A stretch of 64,000 nucleotides of DNA from Leptospira sp. (GTDB taxonomy: Bacteria; Spirochaetota; Leptospiria; Leptospirales; Leptospiraceae). The notes beneath the pieces are model-generated. The model saw only the letters and a program-made list of their open reading frames with translations. It was not told the DNA's origin and ran no database searches. The DNA is taken from contig JACVCB010000006.1 of assembly GCA_016742255.1 (NCBI GenBank), positions 105,798 through 169,797 on the forward strand, written 5' to 3'. Shown here piece after piece: positions 1 through 8,212 of the stretch; position 1 is the first letter of the stretch, and each line of letters begins with the position of its first letter. Made by a program: the position numbers and the translations under genes.

Positions 1-1
1 T

Positions 2-223
2 GTACTCAAAGGAGATGAAGTGTTTGGTCAAATCAAAGAGATTTCAGAAGTTCCAAAAGCACTCATCAACAAACTCCATCATTATTTTCTCACTTACAAA
101 TTAGATCCGAACTCTCCTTCCACGGGAACAGTCGAAATAACAGAAGTCTATGATCGTGCGGAAGCGATCAAAGTCATTCAATTTGGTATAGAGGATTATA
201 TCAAAAAATTTGTAACTGTATGA
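2..223 (+). CDS. ppa: Inorganic pyrophosphatase, C-terminal part (5' end outside window)
   Basis: The reading frame is open from the first bases of the window to a TGA at 221-223, so the gene starts upstream. A GTG at position 20 is internal, because the preceding codons continue the family sequence (VLKGDEVFGQIKE). The visible 73 residues match the end of family I soluble pyrophosphatases: a helix with HHYFLTYK, a charged strand, then a final helix ending in AIKVIQFGIEDYIKKF. The enzyme hydrolyses pyrophosphate to phosphate in the cytoplasm and pulls biosynthetic reactions forward. The catalytic Asp-rich motifs lie outside the window, so the identification rests on the C-terminus only. The stop overlaps the start of the next gene by four bases (ATGA). 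Confidence 0.72.
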   Translation, partial: VLKGDEVFGQIKEISEVPKALINKLHHYFLTYKLDPNSPSTGTVEITEVYDRAEAIKVIQFGIEDYIKKFVTV

Positions 224-1545
224 AGCATTTAATTAGATATCTACTCATTTTATTTTTGGGATTCATGACAAGTGCAGTTTTTTCAAAAGAAAAAGCTGTA
301 TATGAATTACATTCAAAGGATGAGTTGTTTTATTTGGGAGAAGATTCAAGGGCTCAGGATTCCAAAGAAAAATGGAATTTGGACGAATTGGAAAATTTTG
401 CAGTAACCAGTAATCCTCTGTATTTGCGAGAAAAACAAAATATCGGTATGGCTCGTGGTGATGTAATCACTGCAAGTTTGTATTACAATCCCATTGTGAA
501 TATGCAACAGCAGTTTATGGGTGCTTCTTCCAAAGCAGCAACAGGTCTTCCTGAAACATCAATCATTTACAACCAACCATTCGATATGAGTGGTGTGATC
601 CCACAACGTGAAAAGGTAGCCAAACAAGAGTTTTTGGCAACGATTGCTAGTTTTCGGGATTTTGATCGTTTATTTCGGTTACGCCTACGCCAAAATTTTT
701 GGACCTATTTATATGTTACAGAACAGATTAATTACCAAAAAGAATTTTTAGAAAATTACCAAGACCTTCTCGACTTAACGAAGTTACGTGCTGAGAAAGG
801 GGATATTTCGTTTTTAGAATATGATCGTTTGGCACTGGAACGGGTACAAATCGAAAGAGAATATCGAAATGCAAGGATTCTTAGGGCTCAGGTTGTTAAA
901 AACTTGCGAGTGTTAATTGGAATTTCTGATATCAATTCACCACTCAATATTAAAGGAAGGTTGGAATTTATCTCTACAAAGGAGTTTGGAATTGACCTCA
1001 ATGATTTTGATATTGAGGAAAGACCAGACCTAGTTGCTTTAAAAATCAGACAACAACGTGAACGGATGAACATTGAACTCAAAAAAAGAGAAATCATCCC
1101 TCCACTGACCCTTGGGGTAGAGTTTTTAAATAAGGGAAATGAAAACGTTGCAGGTGTTTATGCGGCCACTCCACTTCCACTCTTTGATCGGAAACAAGGT
1201 GAGATTTTAAAATCCGAAGAATCTTATAAAAAATTAGGATTTGATGTAGATGCGAAACGAAATGAGATTTTATCTGAAATTTCTGCTGCCATCAAAGAAT
1301 TACAAGCAAGAGAATCACAGTTACTAGATTACCAGAAGATGGGACTCTTAGAAAAAAACAAAGAAGTGCAAGAAAAATCGAGGCTTGCATACATTCGTGG
1401 TGCTTCCAATTTAGTTACGTTTTTGGAAGCCGAAAAAAACTATCTTAGTGTGCTTAGAAGTTATTATGAAATCATTTATCTTTATTACAACGCTTTGGAA
1501 GGATATAAAGCATCCATAGGAAAAATGGATAACTCGGAGTTTTAA
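220..1545 (+). CDS. TolC/CzcC-type outer membrane efflux channel
   Basis: A 441-residue protein with a signal peptide (about residues 1-23, hydrophobic core LLILFLGFMTSAVFS). It is followed by the two long helical hairpin repeats of the outer membrane efflux protein family. The last repeat is well preserved, with RGASNLVTFLEAEKNYL and a final helix near residues 415-435. Members trimerise into an outer membrane and periplasmic tunnel for RND or ABC exporters. The start codon overlaps the upstream stop, and the RND adaptor follows after 6 bases, so the two form an operon. The sequence is nearest to metal-type (CzcC/CusC-like) channels by partner and layout, but the substrate cannot be read from it. 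Confidence 0.85.
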   Translation: MKHLIRYLLILFLGFMTSAVFSKEKAVYELHSKDELFYLGEDSRAQDSKEKWNLDELENFAVTSNPLYLREKQNIGMARGDVITASLYYNPIVNMQQQFMGASSKAATGLPETSIIYNQPFDMSGVIPQREKVAKQEFLATIASFRDFDRLFRLRLRQNFWTYLYVTEQINYQKEFLENYQDLLDLTKLRAEKGDISFLEYDRLALERVQIEREYRNARILRAQVVKNLRVLIGISDINSPLNIKGRLEFISTKEFGIDLNDFDIEERPDLVALKIRQQRERMNIELKKREIIPPLTLGVEFLNKGNENVAGVYAATPLPLFDRKQGEILKSEESYKKLGFDVDAKRNEILSEISAAIKELQARESQLLDYQKMGLLEKNKEVQEKSRLAYIRGASNLVTFLEAEKNYLSVLRSYYEIIYLYYNALEGYKASIGKMDNSEF

Positions 1546-1551
1546 GCCAAC

Positions 1552-2733
1552 ATGCAAAATGAATTGAATTTAAAAAAAATTAGAAATATTAGTATTCTCT
1601 TATTACTTGGAAGTGTTTTGTATTTTGGTTATACAAAGTTCTTTGGAACCGGGAAAAAAACAGAGGCTCTCACCGAGGATAAATCCAAATTTATCATCTC
1701 TAATGAAATCCAAAAAAATCATCCATTTTCAGTGGTATATTTACAAGAAAGAGCTTTAGAAGAAGAACTACAACTCCCTGGAACTGTTTCGTATGACATG
1801 AATAATGTGGCAAAAGTAGGTTCTCGTGTAAATGGTAGAATCGTACAAGTCTTCGTGAAAGAAGGTGAATACGTAAAAAAAAGTACAGCACTTGCCTCCA
1901 TCCAATCTGTTGACTTGGGCACAACAGAAGCTGCTTATTTAAAAGCTCGCGCTAGACTCGAAGCCTTAAAGGTACAAGCTGATCGTGCAAAAGATTTGTA
2001 TGAACGAAAAGTAACTTCAGCCAAAGAATATGAAATGTCTCTGATGGATTATAAATCCGTAAAAGCAGAGATGGAAACATCAAGGAATGCATTAGAAAAT
2101 TTAGGTCTCAATGAAACTGAAATCGCAAATTTAGAAGCAGGTAAATACAATTCGAAAAATTTATACATACGAACTCCCATTTCAGGCACAGTCACAGAAA
2201 GAGAAGCGATCATTGGACAAGCAGTCAACGCACGTGATAACTTATTCACTGTTGCCGATTTATCAGTGTTATGGATTAATTTAGAAGTGTATGAAAAAGA
2301 TTTAGCTTCGATTCGTGTTGGAAACGAAGCTAAAGTGATTCCCATCGGATCTAAAGATGAATCATTAAAAGCCGTTGTATCGCATGTGGGTGATGTGATT
2401 GATCCTGTGAAAAAAACAGCAGAGATACGATTGGAAGTTCGCAACTCAAAAGGTAGATTACGCCCTGGTCAAAGTGTTACTGCAACTGTTGTTGGTGCAA
2501 TGGTAACATCATCGGTTAACAAGGCGAAAGTGATTCCATCAAATTGTATTCATAAAATCGAAGGGGAAAACTTTATTTTTGTCAGAAATCCAGATGGTTC
2601 TTTCTCTGCGAAAAAAATTGGTATCGGGAAAACCTATGATAATTGGGTTGAAGTGACTGATGGAGTTGGATCGGGAGAAGCCATTGTGGAAGAGGGAAGT
2701 TTTGTCTTAAAAAGTGAATATTTGAAACTCTAA
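1552..2733 (+). CDS. RND efflux periplasmic adaptor (membrane fusion protein)
   Basis: A 393-residue HlyD/CusB-family adaptor. Residues about 12-28 form an N-terminal membrane anchor. A barrel-sandwich half-motif (VNGRIVQVFVKEGEYVKKS, about residues 90-108) is followed by a helical hairpin (about 120-185) and the second half-motif with RTPISGTVTEREAIIGQAV. Beta-barrel and membrane-proximal domains complete it (GRLRPGQSVTATVV near 300-318). Adaptors connect the inner-membrane pump to the TolC channel. No CzcA/AcrB-type pump gene follows; the next gene is lexA on the same strand. The pump must lie upstream of the window or elsewhere, or the pair serves another exporter. Confidence 0.85.
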   Translation: MQNELNLKKIRNISILLLLGSVLYFGYTKFFGTGKKTEALTEDKSKFIISNEIQKNHPFSVVYLQERALEEELQLPGTVSYDMNNVAKVGSRVNGRIVQVFVKEGEYVKKSTALASIQSVDLGTTEAAYLKARARLEALKVQADRAKDLYERKVTSAKEYEMSLMDYKSVKAEMETSRNALENLGLNETEIANLEAGKYNSKNLYIRTPISGTVTEREAIIGQAVNARDNLFTVADLSVLWINLEVYEKDLASIRVGNEAKVIPIGSKDESLKAVVSHVGDVIDPVKKTAEIRLEVRNSKGRLRPGQSVTATVVGAMVTSSVNKAKVIPSNCIHKIEGENFIFVRNPDGSFSAKKIGIGKTYDNWVEVTDGVGSGEAIVEEGSFVLKSEYLKL

Positions 2734-2747
2734 TCACTTGTTTTTTG

Positions 2748-2776
2748 TTGACATAACGCCCATTTCCTATTTATCT
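2748..2776 (+). promoter_or_regulatory. Probable sigma-70 promoter of lexA
   Basis: A perfect -35 TTGACA (2748-2753) lies 17 bases before TTATCT (2771-2776). Transcription would start near 2782-2784, at or next to the lexA ATG (2784), and no Shine-Dalgarno sequence precedes that ATG. I found no exact TTTGN5CAAA box (the motif I recall for leptospiral LexA) between 2701 and 2784. Two one-mismatch copies lie in the end of the adaptor gene (2701-2713 and 2721-2733). Confidence 0.6.
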
Positions 2777-2783
2777 GTTTAGT

Positions 2784-3392
2784 ATGAAAGACCTCACGGA
2801 AAAACAAGAATCTGTTTTACAATACATCTCGGACACGGTCCGAGAAAAGGGATTTCCCCCTACCATCCGTGAGATTGGTGACCAATTTGGAATCACTGCA
2901 AAAGGTGCATACGACCACCTAAAGGCAATTGAAAAAAAAGGTTATATCCGCACTTCTAAAAACCAAAGCCGTGCCATCGAACTTCTGAAAGGAAATGCCG
3001 ACGAAGCTCTCCTGGTTCGTGCTTCTGGGATCCCACTCCTTGGCCAAGTGGCAGCAGGGAATCCCATCCTTGCAGAAGAAAACATTGAAGAATACATTGC
3101 TGTCCCAGATGATTTGGCAACAAAACCAGGGACCTTTGCCTTAAAGGTGAAAGGTGATTCCATGGTGGAAGCGGGGATCAGTGACGGGGACATTGCCATC
3201 ATCCAGAAAAAGGATACAGCAAGGAATGGCGAAATTGTTGTGGCAATGATCGATAATGAAGCCACTCTCAAGGTTTTTTACAAAGAACCAGACATGATCC
3301 GTCTGGAACCTCGGAATGCAAAACTCAAACCCATTCGCACAAAGAAAGCAACGATAATTGGAAAACTCATAGGCCTCTATCGTATTTACTGA
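2784..3392 (+). CDS. lexA: SOS repressor LexA
   Basis: 202 residues, the same length as E. coli LexA. An N-terminal winged helix-turn-helix (residues 1-68, with GFPPTIREIG and the recognition helix around AYDHLKAIEKKGYI) binds SOS operators. The C-terminal S24 peptidase domain carries the self-cleavage bond Ala91-Gly92 in VAAGNP, nucleophile Ser126 (GDSM) and general base Lys163 (ATLK). RecA on single-stranded DNA triggers cleavage and derepresses DNA-repair genes. The start is fixed by homology of the first residues (MKDLTEKQ), although no ribosome binding site precedes it. The small lipoprotein gene follows after 36 bases. Confidence 0.95.
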   Translation: MKDLTEKQESVLQYISDTVREKGFPPTIREIGDQFGITAKGAYDHLKAIEKKGYIRTSKNQSRAIELLKGNADEALLVRASGIPLLGQVAAGNPILAEENIEEYIAVPDDLATKPGTFALKVKGDSMVEAGISDGDIAIIQKKDTARNGEIVVAMIDNEATLKVFYKEPDMIRLEPRNAKLKPIRTKKATIIGKLIGLYRIY

Positions 3393-3428
3393 TTGACCAA
3401 GAGTAGGTTTCCTTTGATCCTAGAAGGG

Positions 3429-3719
3429 ATGTCGAAACATCTCTTCTCACTCGCCTGTATCACACTCTCCCTTTTCCTTGTCAGTTGTGCTCCCAAAAAA
3501 CAAGAAATCAATGCTTATGATTTAAAACGTGTTTTGGAACGATTTGCTCAAAATCGAATCCAAACGGGACTTATGGCAGATACCAAACGTCCAACTCCAT
3601 CAGACGTACAACTATTCGAAGAAGCATGTGATGTGTATCGTTTGTCGATTCCTGAGGCAAAAGAAATGTTAAAACAAGAGAATAAGTCATTATACGAGTC
3701 AATTTATGGAAATGAATAA
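3429..3719 (+). CDS. Small putative lipoprotein
   Basis: 96 residues from the ATG at 3429, which has AAGGG just upstream; a TTG at 3393 would give a longer form without a better signal. The N-terminus is a lipoprotein signal (hydrophobic core about residues 5-17) ending in the lipobox LVSC, then a short charged helical domain (DLKRVLERFAQNRIQTGLMAD). I do not recognise the family. Its end overlaps the start of ctpA by 14 bases, which suggests co-translation and perhaps a role near that periplasmic protease. Confidence 0.7.
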   Translation: MSKHLFSLACITLSLFLVSCAPKKQEINAYDLKRVLERFAQNRIQTGLMADTKRPTPSDVQLFEEACDVYRLSIPEAKEMLKQENKSLYESIYGNE

Positions 3720-5082
3720 AGTGAAATTTTCAGAACGTTTTTTGTGGTTAAGTGTCACCTTGTCACTGTTAGGAATCGTTTTTTTCCTAAGCATTGAAAA
3801 AGTAAAAGCCATCTCCTCTGATGGGGAAAAATACCTACAAATTTTACATGAAGTTGTCGCTTATATCGAAAACGACTTTGTTGAACCCCAAGAAGAGAAA
3901 AAAATATACATTGGAGCGATCCAAGGTGCCTTACATAGTTTAGGTGACCCACATACTCGTTTTATCGATGTGGATGAATTTAAAGAACTTCAAAACGAAA
4001 CCAAAGGGAGTTTTGGTGGCATTGGTGTCGAACTCAACTACCAAGAGAATGCTTTTGTCATTGTGGCACCGATTGAAGGAACTCCTGCTTGGAAGGCTGG
4101 TCTTTTACCACAGGACAAAATCATCGAAATCAATGGGAAACCAGTCAAATCACTTTCCCAAGCGGAATCCTTTGCCATGATGCGTGGTGAAGTGGGAACT
4201 TCGATTTCCATGAAAATTGAAAGGAAAGGATTAAAAGAACCTTTTGTTGTCAATTTAGTGAGAGAACTCATTCAAATTCGATTTATACGTTCCTTTTATC
4301 TTCCTGAAAAAGAAACCGGTTACATCAAACTCGTTCAGTTTATGGGGAAAGATACAGGCAAAGAATTTGCAGCTGCAGTTAAAAACTTAAAAGACTCAGG
4401 TGCCAAAAAACTTGTGATCGACCTGCGAATGAATCCAGGTGGCCTCCTTGATTTAGCAATTGATTTAGCGGATTTGTTCCTTCCTCCCAACTCAGACATT
4501 GTATCTGTAAAAGGAAGAGGGGGAGTTCTCATCAAAAGTTTTAAATCGGAAGATCGTGATTTAAAATTCTTGGATTTACCTGTTGCTATCTTGGTCAATG
4601 GTGGGTCTGCGAGTGCATCCGAAATTTTAGCTGGAGCTTTAAAGGACAACAAACGAGCGTTAATCGTTGGGACCCAAAGTTTTGGAAAAGGAAGTGTTCA
4701 GTCCATTATTCCTTTATCCTTTGGTGCTGGTGTTGCGATCACCATTCAAAAATATTATACACCATCAGGGATATCGATCCATGGAAAAGGAATCACACCT
4801 GATCATGTCATCAATCCTGTTTCTGCCAATGAAGACGAAAAGTATGCATTGGAAAAATTATTTAAGAAAAACTTAATCCGACCTTTTTTAGAATCTCATT
4901 CTGAATTTAATGAAACCTCGATCGCAGATTTTAAGGAAATCCTTAAAAAGGAAAATTTGAAGATATCTGATTCTGTGATTCGGATTTTTTTATTCAATGA
5001 AATGAGAATGGGTTCTTCCCAATCCAAACCAAGACTCGACTTGGACATTCAATTATCAGAAGCAATTAACCTATTGAAATAA
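3706..5082 (+). CDS. ctpA: Carboxy-terminal processing protease (S41 family)
   Basis: 458 residues. An N-terminal membrane anchor or signal (about residues 12-30) is followed by the helical cap, a PDZ domain (about 100-185, with GSFGGIGVELN and SPxxGTPAWKAGL-like elements) and the S41 catalytic domain. The nucleophile region GGSASASEI lies near residue 300 and the catalytic lysine in SFGKGSVQ near residue 328. CtpA enzymes trim or degrade periplasmic and envelope proteins from their C-termini. An ATG at 3712 is an alternative start two codons in. The upstream lipoprotein gene overlaps it and tsaD begins at the base after its stop. Confidence 0.92.
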   Translation: MEMNKVKFSERFLWLSVTLSLLGIVFFLSIEKVKAISSDGEKYLQILHEVVAYIENDFVEPQEEKKIYIGAIQGALHSLGDPHTRFIDVDEFKELQNETKGSFGGIGVELNYQENAFVIVAPIEGTPAWKAGLLPQDKIIEINGKPVKSLSQAESFAMMRGEVGTSISMKIERKGLKEPFVVNLVRELIQIRFIRSFYLPEKETGYIKLVQFMGKDTGKEFAAAVKNLKDSGAKKLVIDLRMNPGGLLDLAIDLADLFLPPNSDIVSVKGRGGVLIKSFKSEDRDLKFLDLPVAILVNGGSASASEILAGALKDNKRALIVGTQSFGKGSVQSIIPLSFGAGVAITIQKYYTPSGISIHGKGITPDHVINPVSANEDEKYALEKLFKKNLIRPFLESHSEFNETSIADFKEILKKENLKISDSVIRIFLFNEMRMGSSQSKPRLDLDIQLSEAINLLK

Positions 5083-6108
5083 ATGGTTTATGGAATTGGG
5101 ATTGAATCCAGTTGTGATGAAACGTCAATTGCCATTGTCAAAGATGGCAAAGAATTAGTTTCACTCAAAGTATACAGCCAAATTGAAACCCATTCTCCTT
5201 ATCGGGGAGTGGTCCCTGAAATTGCCTCTCGTGCACATTTGGAAAAAATAAATTCACTTCTTTCTGTTTGTATGGAAGAAGCAAATTTGAAGTTCTCTGA
5301 TTTGCAATATGTTGCTGTGACAGGGTATCCAGGTCTTGTTGGGTCTCTTATGATTGGAGCACAACTGGCAAGGTGTATCTCACTTGTGCATTCCATCCCG
5401 ATTGTTCTTGTGAACCATTTAGAAGCACACTTAACTGTAATCGGACTCGAAAACAATTTGCCCGCATTTCCCTGGTTAGGTGTTCTTCTGTCGGGAGGCA
5501 ATTCGTCCATTTACATCTACAAAGGTTTTGGTGATTTGGAATTACTTGCCGATACCAGGGATGATTCTCTTGGGGAAGCATTTGATAAGGTCAGTGCGAT
5601 TTTGGGTTTACCTTACCCAGGTGGTCCCATCATTGAAAAAATGGCATCTTCCTATGAAATACCCAAAGGAGAAAAAAGTCCCTTTCCTAAGTTATTAAAA
5701 GAAGACACACAGGATACGATTCGTTTCTCCTACAGCGGTTTAAAAACAGCAGTACTGTATTACCTAAAGTCATTCACAGGCACAGCTCCCATTGGAAAAA
5801 TTGCTTATTACTTTCAAAAAACAGCCTTTGAATTAGTGGTACGAAATATAACAAAGGCGATCGAAAAAACCCAAATCAAAACCGTTGTTGCAGCTGGGGG
5901 AGTGCTTGCGAATGAAACACTTAGGTCTACCCTCCAATCAGAAGCCAAAAATCGATCTTTTCAATTGTATTACCCCCAAAAAAAAATTTACTGCACGGAT
6001 AACGGAGCGATGGTGGCATGTCTTGGATACCATCTTTGGAAAGAAAAAAAATTTGTAGGACTCGATTTTAAAGTCAGTCCAAAACGAAACTTTGAACAAA
6101 TACTATGA
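5083..6108 (+). CDS. tsaD: tRNA N6-threonylcarbamoyladenosine synthase subunit TsaD
   Basis: 341 residues, typical family length. It begins with the ASKHA nucleotide-binding signature (GIGIESSCDETSIAIV). The metal-binding histidines are in NHLEAHL (around residues 111 and 115), and phosphate loops are in LLSGGNSSIY and AAGGVLAN. TsaD transfers the threonylcarbamoyl group from TsaC-made adenylate to A37 of ANN-decoding tRNAs, with TsaB and TsaE. Those partners are not in the window. The ATG follows directly on the ctpA stop, and its own TGA overlaps the pssA start (ATGA). Confidence 0.95.
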   Translation: MVYGIGIESSCDETSIAIVKDGKELVSLKVYSQIETHSPYRGVVPEIASRAHLEKINSLLSVCMEEANLKFSDLQYVAVTGYPGLVGSLMIGAQLARCISLVHSIPIVLVNHLEAHLTVIGLENNLPAFPWLGVLLSGGNSSIYIYKGFGDLELLADTRDDSLGEAFDKVSAILGLPYPGGPIIEKMASSYEIPKGEKSPFPKLLKEDTQDTIRFSYSGLKTAVLYYLKSFTGTAPIGKIAYYFQKTAFELVVRNITKAIEKTQIKTVVAAGGVLANETLRSTLQSEAKNRSFQLYYPQKKIYCTDNGAMVACLGYHLWKEKKFVGLDFKVSPKRNFEQIL

Positions 6109-6860
6109 AACTAAAATTAACTTGGATCCCCAATACCTTAACCCTCGGAAACCTCACTTTAGGTTTTGTTTCCATGTTACTTGTCTCTGAAACAAACCCA
6201 AGCCAACCAAATTCACATGAATTGTATTCCCTAGCAGGTGTGTTTATCATCTTAGCTGCGTTATTTGATGGTTTTGATGGAATGGCTGCGAGAGCTCTCA
6301 ATTGTACGAGTGAACTCGGTGCTGATTTAGATAGCCTTGCAGACCTTACCACTTTCGGAATTGCACCCGGATTTTTAGCGTATAAAATGTTCTTTTTTGA
6401 TATCAAACTCGATATCTTTGATAAACCAGATTATTTACCACTCGGAATGTTCATTGCGGCTTTGTATCCTATTTGTGCTGCTTACCGATTGGCAAGGTTC
6501 AATGTTGCACATGATCCAAAGTCGTTTAATGGACTGCCTTCTCCTGTGGCTGGTGTTGTGATTGGAATCTTTCCCCTTGTTTTTTCTGTATCCCAAGTGC
6601 CGTTATGGACTGCTGTCACCTTTTTTGTGATCACAGCATTACTTATGGTTTCCACATTACGCTACAGCAAACCCCAGGTGGCAATGCGTGGACTCTTTTC
6701 TTGGAAAAAATTAGGCATCAGCCTTTTTGGTTTGGGACTCATTTTGTTTGCGATTGGATTTTACCGATGGCCCTATGTGATGTATGGTGCAGTTGGTTTT
6801 TATGTGTTTTCGGGGATTGTGTCCTTTCTCATCCAAACCATCCAAGACTACCGAGTGTAA
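6105..6860 (+). CDS. pssA: CDP-diacylglycerol--serine O-phosphatidyltransferase
   Basis: 251-residue integral membrane enzyme of the CDP-alcohol phosphatidyltransferase family. The full signature D-x2-DG-x2-AR-x8-G-x3-D-x3-D is present around residues 53-78, followed by the LTTFGIAPG element typical of PssA. About six to eight hydrophobic helices follow. It would make phosphatidylserine from CDP-diacylglycerol and serine, the precursor of phosphatidylethanolamine, a main leptospiral phospholipid. The last gene of the ctpA-tsaD-pssA run; it converges with the STAS gene, with only one base between the stops. Confidence 0.88.
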   Translation: MKLKLTWIPNTLTLGNLTLGFVSMLLVSETNPSQPNSHELYSLAGVFIILAALFDGFDGMAARALNCTSELGADLDSLADLTTFGIAPGFLAYKMFFFDIKLDIFDKPDYLPLGMFIAALYPICAAYRLARFNVAHDPKSFNGLPSPVAGVVIGIFPLVFSVSQVPLWTAVTFFVITALLMVSTLRYSKPQVAMRGLFSWKKLGISLFGLGLILFAIGFYRWPYVMYGAVGFYVFSGIVSFLIQTIQDYRV

Positions 6861-6861
6861 T

Positions 6862-7170
6862 TCATTCAACTTGGAAAATTTCTAATAAATTTGCGACACT
6901 AAAAATGGTTCTGATTTCACTCGAGAGATGGACCATTTTTACTTTTTTGTTTTTTTCTTTTGTCCAACTATAGGTGTGAAGTAGGATTCCAATTCCCGAC
7001 GAATCCAAATACGTCAAATGTTGGAAATCGAAAACCAGTTCTGTGACCGAATCTGAATCGATCAATTCCTTAATTTCCAATTTTAATTTGGGTGTGTCCC
7101 TTAACGATAAGGAGCCATTCAAATCGATGATGGCTTTTGAATTCTCATGTTTGATTTCATACTGAAACAT
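6862..7170 (-). CDS. STAS-domain protein (anti-sigma factor antagonist type)
   Basis: 102 residues from the ATG at 7170; a TTG or ATG further upstream would add only an unconserved tail. The whole protein is a STAS domain with the strand FDFQHLTYLDSSGIGILL, where the DSSG serine is the usual phosphorylation site of SpoIIAA/RsbV-like antagonists. Such proteins bind an anti-sigma kinase or act in signalling chains common in Leptospira. No kinase or phosphatase partner lies beside it. It stands alone, convergent with pssA and divergent from the MBL-fold gene at 7255. Confidence 0.85.
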   Translation of the reverse strand: MFQYEIKHENSKAIIDLNGSLSLRDTPKLKLEIKELIDSDSVTELVFDFQHLTYLDSSGIGILLHTYSWTKEKNKKVKMVHLSSEIRTIFSVANLLEIFQVE

Positions 7171-7254
7171 AACTTCAGTTAAGACAACATCTGAAAGGGG
7201 AAATACAATCAAAAAACGTTTGATTTTTCCAAAAAGGACTCTAGAAAAAGAGCA

Positions 7255-8211
7255 ATGAAAATTAAGTTTTGGGGTGTTCGAGGTTCCATAGGTTCACCCA
7301 TCCGGCCAGAAAACGTAAAACATAAAATCGAAAAAATTCTCTCTTTGGCAAGTCCAACCGACATCCAAAACGAACAAAGTATTCATAGTTTTTTAAATTC
7401 TCTTAGTTTTTCCTCATCATCAACTTACGGTGGTAATACGACTTGTGTTGAAATCCGTGACAAAGAGGGAACTCTCATCATCATCGATGGTGGTACGGGT
7501 TTACGCGAACTTGGAAACCAAATGATGTCATCTCAATTTGGAAAGGGTGCTGGGCACGCTTATTGGGTTCTCACTCATACACATTGGGACCATATCCAAG
7601 GCATACCTTTTTTTATACCTTTGTTTTTGCCGGGAAATCATTTTGAGTTCATTTCGTCCATGAGTGATGCAGAAAATAGGTTGGAACACCAATTTGTATT
7701 CACACATTTTCCTGTTTCCTTCGATCATTATGCTGCTAAAAAAACCTTTCAATTCATTGATGAAGGAGAGGTTGTTTCTCTTGGCCCAAACATCCAAGCG
7801 TTTAGCAAAGCTGTGCGCCACCCTGGAGGGAGTTTTTCTTACCGGTTTACAGAAGATGGGAAATCGATCATCTTTGCATCCGATGCTGAGTTTAACTTAG
7901 AAGAAATGGAAAACATCGATACTTACATCGATTATTTCCGCGATGCTGATGTTTTAGTTTTTGATACACAATATACGTTTGAAGAATCATTACAAAAAAT
8001 TGATTGGGGTCATAGTTCCGCTTCCATTGCCACAGACATTGCTCTCAGGGCAAAAGTAAAAAAACTGGTGATGTTCCATCATGATCCTTCTTACGATGAT
8101 GAGAAATTAGATTTGGTATACTTACGTGCGTTAAAGTATAAAGAGATGTTTGATCCACATGGAAAATTAGAAATCATTATGGCTTATGAAGGTTTGGAAA
8201 TAGAGGTATAA
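7255..8211 (+). CDS. Metallo-beta-lactamase fold hydrolase
   Basis: 318 residues. It opens with MKIKFWGVRGSIG and TYGGNTTCVEI, typical of the PhnP/cAMP-phosphodiesterase-like MBL subgroup. The metal-binding motif HTHWDH sits at about residues 107-112, and further ligands are likely in RHPGG, the SDAE segment and DWGHSS. Hydrolases of this subgroup in spirochaetes and other bacteria are found near signalling proteins, but the substrate here is unknown. The start ATG has a purine-rich stretch (AGAAAAAGAG) just upstream. glpK follows after one base. Confidence 0.85.
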   Translation: MKIKFWGVRGSIGSPIRPENVKHKIEKILSLASPTDIQNEQSIHSFLNSLSFSSSSTYGGNTTCVEIRDKEGTLIIIDGGTGLRELGNQMMSSQFGKGAGHAYWVLTHTHWDHIQGIPFFIPLFLPGNHFEFISSMSDAENRLEHQFVFTHFPVSFDHYAAKKTFQFIDEGEVVSLGPNIQAFSKAVRHPGGSFSYRFTEDGKSIIFASDAEFNLEEMENIDTYIDYFRDADVLVFDTQYTFEESLQKIDWGHSSASIATDIALRAKVKKLVMFHHDPSYDDEKLDLVYLRALKYKEMFDPHGKLEIIMAYEGLEIEV

Positions 8212-8212
8212 A

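Noticed and set aside
2701..2733. Near-matches to a TTTGN5CAAA LexA box
   Set aside because: Each has one mismatch and lies within the coding end of the adaptor gene, so I do not call an operator.
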